Assembly: GCA_025924315.1 (NCBI GenBank)
Contig: JAICIO010000024.1
Location: 1-63,740, forward strand
Length of the DNA stretch: 63,740 nt
Direction of reading: 5' to 3'
From: Phycisphaerae bacterium
GTDB lineage: Bacteria; Planctomycetota; Phycisphaerae; Tepidisphaerales; Tepidisphaeraceae
Below the pieces are notes generated by a model. That model did not search any database. It saw only the letters and a list, made by a program, of their open reading frames with translations, and was not told the origin of the DNA. The position numbers were made by a program, and so were the translations under genes. Shown piece after piece: positions 58,387 through 63,740 of this stretch (position 1 is its first letter; each line of letters begins with the position of its first letter).

Positions 58387-59277
58387 TCACGAGCCCGTTT
58401 GCGTGGAAGGGAGAGTCGTCGAAAGACGGGTCGAGCCGCCGATCGACACTATATTCCCGCGGGAATCGCGCTCGATGGGCCGTGCGTCGCCTTCTCGAAT
58501 GAAGGTACCGGCTTTATTGAACGAGCCGATCTCCACGGCGCTGTTCTCGATGCGCCAATTGCGCTTTTCCGATGGACTCTTGTCGTTCACGACGGTTCCG
58601 TCGGAGCGATATGTGTCTACGGCGCCATCTATTGACCGCCAGGCTCCAACCACGTATGGCGCGAGTGACGTTGCGTCGAGCGAGCCAGTCTGAGTTGTTG
58701 GAACAGTCGACGCTGCGGGGATCATCGCCGTTGGAGGCACATTCGTTGTCGTCGTCGCGCGTGTCTTTCCGCCGATTGGAATCGCGGCGATGGCGGCGAC
58801 GAGGATCATCACGATGCCAAAGCAAAGCTTGCTGAGGATGCCAAGGAATCGGCCCTTGGCGGCGCCGGCGCCGACGCGGAAGGACTCGACGAAATCCTTG
58901 TTCGTCATCTGCATGATCATGGCGCCGAGGAAGGCGCCGAGGCACGCCCCGACGATCTGCGAGACGACCCAGATCGGGATCACCGAAAGAAAGATCGCGC
59001 CGAGAAACCCGCCGACGACGGCGCCGATCATGCCACGCCGCGTGGCGCCGGCGGCTTTAGAACCGGCGGCGCCGGCGACGAATTCAACGATCTCGGCGAT
59101 GAGCGCCAGGACGATCAGCGTGATGAGCGACGGCAGGCCGACGTAGACCCAGTGCGTGAGCGCCGCGTATCCCGCGTATGCGGCGACGATCAGCCACAAT
59201 CCGGGGAGGCCAACGATGTTCAGCAGCAGCCCCGTGATCATCACGACGAACAGGAGTAAATAGTAAACCCAGGCCAT
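58387..59277 (-). CDS. DUF456 membrane protein with C-terminal soluble extension
   Basis: A 296-residue protein starting ATG 59277 (MAWVYYLLLFVVMITGLLLN). The first 180 residues are the DUF456 family: several membrane helices, Gly-rich turns (GLPGLWLIVAAYAGYAALTH) and a glycine-zipper-like block (GMIGAVVGGFLGAIFLSVIP). After a Thr-rich linker, residues about 205-296 are a soluble domain (VVGAWRSIDGAVDTYRSDGT; NWRIENSAVEIGSFNKAGTF) which looks like a small lipocalin-like or DUF-type beta domain. The fused domain is uncommon. It faces the beta-propeller gene divergently across a gap holding a paired hairpin. Confidence 0.82.
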   Translation of the reverse strand: MAWVYYLLLFVVMITGLLLNIVGLPGLWLIVAAYAGYAALTHWVYVGLPSLITLIVLALIAEIVEFVAGAAGSKAAGATRRGMIGAVVGGFLGAIFLSVIPIWVVSQIVGACLGAFLGAMIMQMTNKDFVESFRVGAGAAKGRFLGILSKLCFGIVMILVAAIAAIPIGGKTRATTTTNVPPTAMIPAASTVPTTQTGSLDATSLAPYVVGAWRSIDGAVDTYRSDGTVVNDKSPSEKRNWRIENSAVEIGSFNKAGTFIREGDARPIERDSRGNIVSIGGSTRLSTTLPSTQTGS

Positions 59278-59342
59278 GGTGGTGGTGATAGTTGATAAAG
59301 GTGCAGCCGGCAACCGACAACTATAAAGTTGGAGCGTGCTTT

Positions 59343-59417
59343 GTAGGGTCCGCTTCAGCGGACCGGTTACTTTCTGTGCGAGAAGATGAATAACCGGTCC
59401 GCTGAAGCGGACCCTAC
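59343..59417. repeat. GTAGGGTCCGC-family paired hairpin in a divergent gap
   Basis: Forward unit at 59343 (GTAGGGTCCGCTTCAGCGGA + CCGGTTAC) and reverse copy ending CCCTAC at 59417, spacer TTTCTGTGCGAGAAGATGAA. It lies between two 5' ends, 14 bases before the start of the beta-propeller gene, so it could act in the leader of that gene. Confidence 0.92.
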
Positions 59418-59430
59418 GGGAAGGTTAGCC

Positions 59431-61347
59431 ATGCCACGTCGGACTTTTACTGTTCCGGATACACGTCTGCCGTTCATCAACGGCGAGATTACTCAAGTCG
59501 AGTTTCAGGGGACGCCGCATCTCGTGAGCGGCGTATGGGCCGGCGCGCTGGCGGGGGCGCGGATTTACTTCTGGGATCCCATCGCGCGCACGCAGGCGAT
59601 GCGGAAGCTGCCACAGGATTCGCCGGGCGTTTACATGCTGCGGACGGGGCCGGACGGTCGGTTGTATCTGGGCGATGGGGAGGGCGATCTTTATCGGTAT
59701 GATCCGAAGGCGGATTCGATCGAACTGCTCGCGGGCGGAAAGCTCAAGTCGATTACGCAAAGCGGCTGCGTGACCGATCGGTATGTCGTGTGGTCGACCG
59801 AGGGCGGCGACGCGGGCGTGTTCGATTGGAAGGAGAACAAGTTCATCCGCGCGTTCGATCCAATCGACGTGAGCAAGCCGCAGTCTCACTACGGTCACTA
59901 TCTGATGGAAGCGCCGGACCGCAAAGTGCTGCTGCCGATGGGAACTCCGCAGGCGCGATTGTGCCTCCTTGATCTCTCGAAGATGGAGATGACGTCGCAC
60001 ACGCCGGATGCACTCGCGGGTGAAACTGGGATCTGGGGCGCGTGCTTTTTCGACGATCACACGCTGCTCATTCTCAGCACGGCGAAGGCGCAGGTGTTGA
60101 GCTATCCGGACTTCAAATTGATTCGGGATATCGGCTATCCGGAAGGGTGCACGATCGACGACAGCCACGGCACGCGCGTAGGCAATGCATGGTATGCGAT
60201 ACTCAGTAAAGCCGATCGGCGGATGCTGTATCGGCTCACGTCGCCGGATTGGAAATGGGAAGTAATCGATCCGGCGTTTCAGGGTGAAGAGACCGGATAT
60301 CTCGGCACGTTTCAGGATCGATACCTTTGCGCCGTGAGCGTGAGCGGAATCGCGTCGACCATCGATACGCAGACGCAGAAGACGACGTCGCTGCAGCTGG
60401 ACAACTTCGGACCGATGGCGGCGCAGTCGTATTGTGTCGGCGCGGAGATGAACGTGATCGTTGGATCGCAGTTCATCAACGCGCGGTGCTGGCAGATCGA
60501 CATGAACACGGGGAAAGGTGAGGACCGCGGGCGCGGGATGCCGGGCGGGGGGCAGATCAACCAGACGCTGTGGGACGCGGGACGGCATCGGGCACTGATG
60601 TGCTCATACACGTCGGCGGCGGTGAGCGAGCTCGATCCGATGGCGCCTGGCGAGTGGCCGAAGAATCCGCGGCTGATCGCGTCGGCGCGGGAGAAGTATC
60701 AGCAGATGCGGCCGAACGACGCGGTGTTCGATCGCCGCGCGGTGTGGATGGCGACCGCCGCGGCATATGGCCTGCTCGGCGGGGCGCTGGTTCGCGTCGA
60801 TCCGGAAACAGCGAAGATGTCCGTCATGCGCAACATCGTGCCGGATCAGACCGTCAATGCGCTCGCGCTCGATCTGAAACGCCGACGACTTTATTTCTCC
60901 ACTGAGATTTATGCCGATCAGAAATCCGCGCCGCCGACGCAAACGACCGCGGAGATCGGCGTGGTGGACATCGACACGCTGAAGCTCATCCGCCGACAAC
61001 CGTTCAAAGACGGCGTGCCGAAGTGTGGCGTCATCGTGGTGCTCGCCGATGGCCGCGTTCTCTTTCATCAGACAACGGACTACTACGCTTGGAACGGCGA
61101 AACAGGCGAGGTCACATCGCTCGGCGTGATCGATCTACCGCTGAGCGCGCGGGCGGTCTATAAGGATGGAACGGTGTACCTCTGCCTCGGCGGAAAGATC
61201 GGCCGGATTGATGTCGATGAGAAGGGGATTCACTTCGCGCCGAAGATCGAGGGCAAGGCGCGGCAGATGCAGATCGTGGAGGACAAGTTGTATTTCTCGA
61301 CCGGCATCGAGATTCACGAAGTCCCGATGGAGGAAGTTCGCATGTAG
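59431..61347 (+). CDS. Beta-propeller (WD40/NHL-like) protein
   Basis: A 638-residue protein starting at ATG 59431 (MPRRTFTVPDTRLPFINGEI); an earlier in-frame start would translate the repeat. It has no export signal. The chain is a run of propeller blades, for example VYMLRTGPDGRLYLGDGEGD, RYVVWSTEGGDAGVFDWKEN, LRDIGYPEGCTIDD-like turns and MLYRLTSPDWKWEVIDPAFQ. A second set in the C-terminal half (RVDPETAKMSVMRNIVPDQT; VYLCLGGKIGRIDVDEKGIH) suggests two stacked propellers of six or seven blades. Function unknown. The stop codon TAG (61345-61347) is part of the following repeat element. Confidence 0.8.
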   Translation: MPRRTFTVPDTRLPFINGEITQVEFQGTPHLVSGVWAGALAGARIYFWDPIARTQAMRKLPQDSPGVYMLRTGPDGRLYLGDGEGDLYRYDPKADSIELLAGGKLKSITQSGCVTDRYVVWSTEGGDAGVFDWKENKFIRAFDPIDVSKPQSHYGHYLMEAPDRKVLLPMGTPQARLCLLDLSKMEMTSHTPDALAGETGIWGACFFDDHTLLILSTAKAQVLSYPDFKLIRDIGYPEGCTIDDSHGTRVGNAWYAILSKADRRMLYRLTSPDWKWEVIDPAFQGEETGYLGTFQDRYLCAVSVSGIASTIDTQTQKTTSLQLDNFGPMAAQSYCVGAEMNVIVGSQFINARCWQIDMNTGKGEDRGRGMPGGGQINQTLWDAGRHRALMCSYTSAAVSELDPMAPGEWPKNPRLIASAREKYQQMRPNDAVFDRRAVWMATAAAYGLLGGALVRVDPETAKMSVMRNIVPDQTVNALALDLKRRRLYFSTEIYADQKSAPPTQTTAEIGVVDIDTLKLIRRQPFKDGVPKCGVIVVLADGRVLFHQTTDYYAWNGETGEVTSLGVIDLPLSARAVYKDGTVYLCLGGKIGRIDVDEKGIHFAPKIEGKARQMQIVEDKLYFSTGIEIHEVPMEEVRM

Positions 61348-61436
61348 GTGCGACGCCTGCGTCGCGATCGGCGCAGCCGACATGTGCGCGAGAGATTCGA
61401 TGCTTCGCTTCGACGCGACGCAGGCGTCGCAGCTAC
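61344..61436. repeat. GTAGGTGCGACGCCTGCGTCGC inverted repeat, supplies a stop codon
   Basis: Arms 61344-61366 and 61414-61436 pair with one mismatch; each arm folds (GCGACGC CT GCGTCGC). The GTAG end provides the TAG stop of the beta-propeller gene; the other end is GCTAC, 12 bases from the stop of the convergent sigma-like gene. Confidence 0.9.
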
Positions 61437-61448
61437 AAGTGAACATTC

Positions 61449-62168
61449 TTAAATCTCAATCAGCGGATAGATCTTCCACGCCGCGTAGGCACCGACTGCA
61501 AGTACGGAGAGAATGACGATCCACGCGATGAATCGCGCCACGCGCCGCGGCCAGATGTACATGCGGAATTGATTGCGGATTCTCGGCACGATGAGTTGCT
61601 CGCTCGGCGTTGTGCGGGCGTAGCATCTTGCCATCTGGTGAACGAACTCGTCGTAGAATTGGGCGCTGACGGTTTGCAGTTGCGTGGTCGCGGCGCGGAG
61701 GTGGTTAGTGGCGGCGTCGGTCGAGCAATCCATCGCGACCGCGAGGTAGCGTGAGTTCATCCGCTCCCCGTGATGGAGAATGAACGCCTCTCGTTGTTGA
61801 AGCGGCAGCGATCGCACGGCGCGGATAAATGCGGGATACGCCGCGTTTCGCGTTTCTGCGGTTGTTACGAGCACATCGTTCGCCAGGGCCGGCGGATGCT
61901 TCGACGCCCGGCGCGTCGCCAGCACCGTGTGATGCAGAAACCACCTCGACGGCGCGCCTTCGTCCTTCCAGTACGGAAGCTGCTTGAGCGCCCGCTTCAT
62001 CACGAACTTCACCACCCCGCGCGCGACGTCCTCGCGTCCCGCCAATCCATGCGCCATCCGCCACACCACCGGATAGTTCATGTTGAAGAGCATCTCCACC
62101 GCGTCCTGCTTGTAGTCCTGCGCGCGGGCAAGCAACTCTGCGTCGGGCTCCATGGCGGTGAGGGTCAT
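61449..62168 (-). CDS. ECF sigma-factor-like protein with C-terminal membrane anchor
   Basis: A 239-residue protein. Residues 10-95 resemble sigma region 2 (YPVVWRMAHGLAGREDVARG) and 115-165 resemble region 4 (RSLPLQQREAFILHHGERMN, DCSTDAATNHLRAATTQL), the two parts of an extracytoplasmic-function sigma factor. The end (about 209-231, RFIAWIVILSVLAVGAYAAW) is a membrane helix, so the factor is membrane-tethered. Membrane-bound sigma-like proteins with C-terminal extensions are known in planctomycetes, and release by proteolysis is possible. The region 4 helix-turn-helix is recognisable but weak, so DNA binding is not certain. It lies downstream of clpC on the same strand. Confidence 0.7.
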   Translation of the reverse strand: MTLTAMEPDAELLARAQDYKQDAVEMLFNMNYPVVWRMAHGLAGREDVARGVVKFVMKRALKQLPYWKDEGAPSRWFLHHTVLATRRASKHPPALANDVLVTTAETRNAAYPAFIRAVRSLPLQQREAFILHHGERMNSRYLAVAMDCSTDAATNHLRAATTQLQTVSAQFYDEFVHQMARCYARTTPSEQLIVPRIRNQFRMYIWPRRVARFIAWIVILSVLAVGAYAAWKIYPLIEI

Positions 62169-62188
62169 GGTGCGTGTTATAAACTGAA

Positions 62189-62220
62189 GAAAGCCCCGGC
62201 TGCCAGCAGCCGGGGCTTTC
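62189..62220 (-). terminator. Candidate terminator after clpC
   Basis: A perfect 15-base stem GAAAGCCCCGGCTGC (62189-62203) with GCAGCCGGGGCTTTC (62206-62220), CA loop, 26 bases after the clpC stop. On the minus strand it is followed by TTCAGTTTATAA, a short T-rich tail. Confidence 0.82.
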
Positions 62221-62245
62221 GGTTGGGGTTGATGTTAGGGACGGC

Positions 62246-63740
<1,495 letters not shown>

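Overview
The window is GC-rich chromosomal DNA from a bacterium, most probably a planctomycete of the class Phycisphaerae (Tepidisphaerales-like). The grounds are: two PEP-CTERM exosortase substrates, several DUF1080 (3-keto-disaccharide hydrolase-like) secreted proteins, the small zinc-ribbon motif CxxCGYDL..CPECG, Thr/Gln/Pro-rich linkers (TTQP) in many exported proteins, an LPS-bridge gene (double-membrane envelope) and a rich set of secreted glycosidases. This placement is inference from gene content. No rRNA, tRNA, CRISPR array, integrase or transposase was seen.

Layout. 1-4904 (minus): GNAT acetyltransferase, folP, cdaA, cdaR/ybbR and proA (cut by the left edge), a folate / c-di-AMP / proline block. 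5080-10006 (plus): secreted esterase, GH5-like lipoprotein, nucleotidyltransferase-like protein, comM/yifB ATPase and a membrane zinc-ribbon protein. 10003-12362 (minus): a tail-anchored protein and two tandem PEP-CTERM paralogues. 12461-16583 (minus): Uup-type ABC-F, CPXCG protein, aldo/keto reductase and MDR dehydrogenase. 16794-22608 (plus): kdsD, a 1170-residue LptA/OstA-like protein, then queG. 22688-35805: a carbohydrate region with PhyH oxygenase, TIM-barrel glycosidase-like protein, alginate-lyase-like protein, Ca-binding protein, GH29 fucosidase and two DUF1080 proteins. 35861-38081: a small-gene island of lower GC, with short, broken and unknown genes separated by a recurring motif. 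38082-44388: rsmE, GH79-like glycosidase, pentaheme cytochrome, a basic DUF6496-like protein and a beta-helix protein. 44541-50672 (plus): a Gld-like ABC export system with a tiny linker ORF, ending in queF. 50693-59277 (minus): addB-addA recombination helicase/nuclease and two smaller genes. 59431-63740: a beta-propeller protein, a membrane-anchored ECF-sigma-like protein and clpC (cut by the right edge).

The most striking feature is not a gene. About twenty intergenic gaps hold a roughly 55-100 bp inverted repeat. In most, each arm is itself a small hairpin (a palindrome made of palindromes). Several sequence families share this plan, and the best represented (GTAGGGTCCGCTTCAGCGGACC and variants) shows compensatory base changes between copies. 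The element ends are GTAG...CTAC or TAACC...CCCTA. At five gene ends the stop codon is formed by the element itself; the half element at 50669-50696 supplies stops to two convergent genes at once. Two other elements supply a start codon and part of a signal peptide, and one lies in frame inside a 44-codon ORF that couples an ABC ATPase to its permease.

Other points worth attention: a CdaA whose DGA motif reads DLG; proA in the same run as the c-di-AMP genes; queG and queF both in the window, with queG ended by a repeat; and the broken small genes with shared inter-gene motifs at 35.9-38.0 kb.
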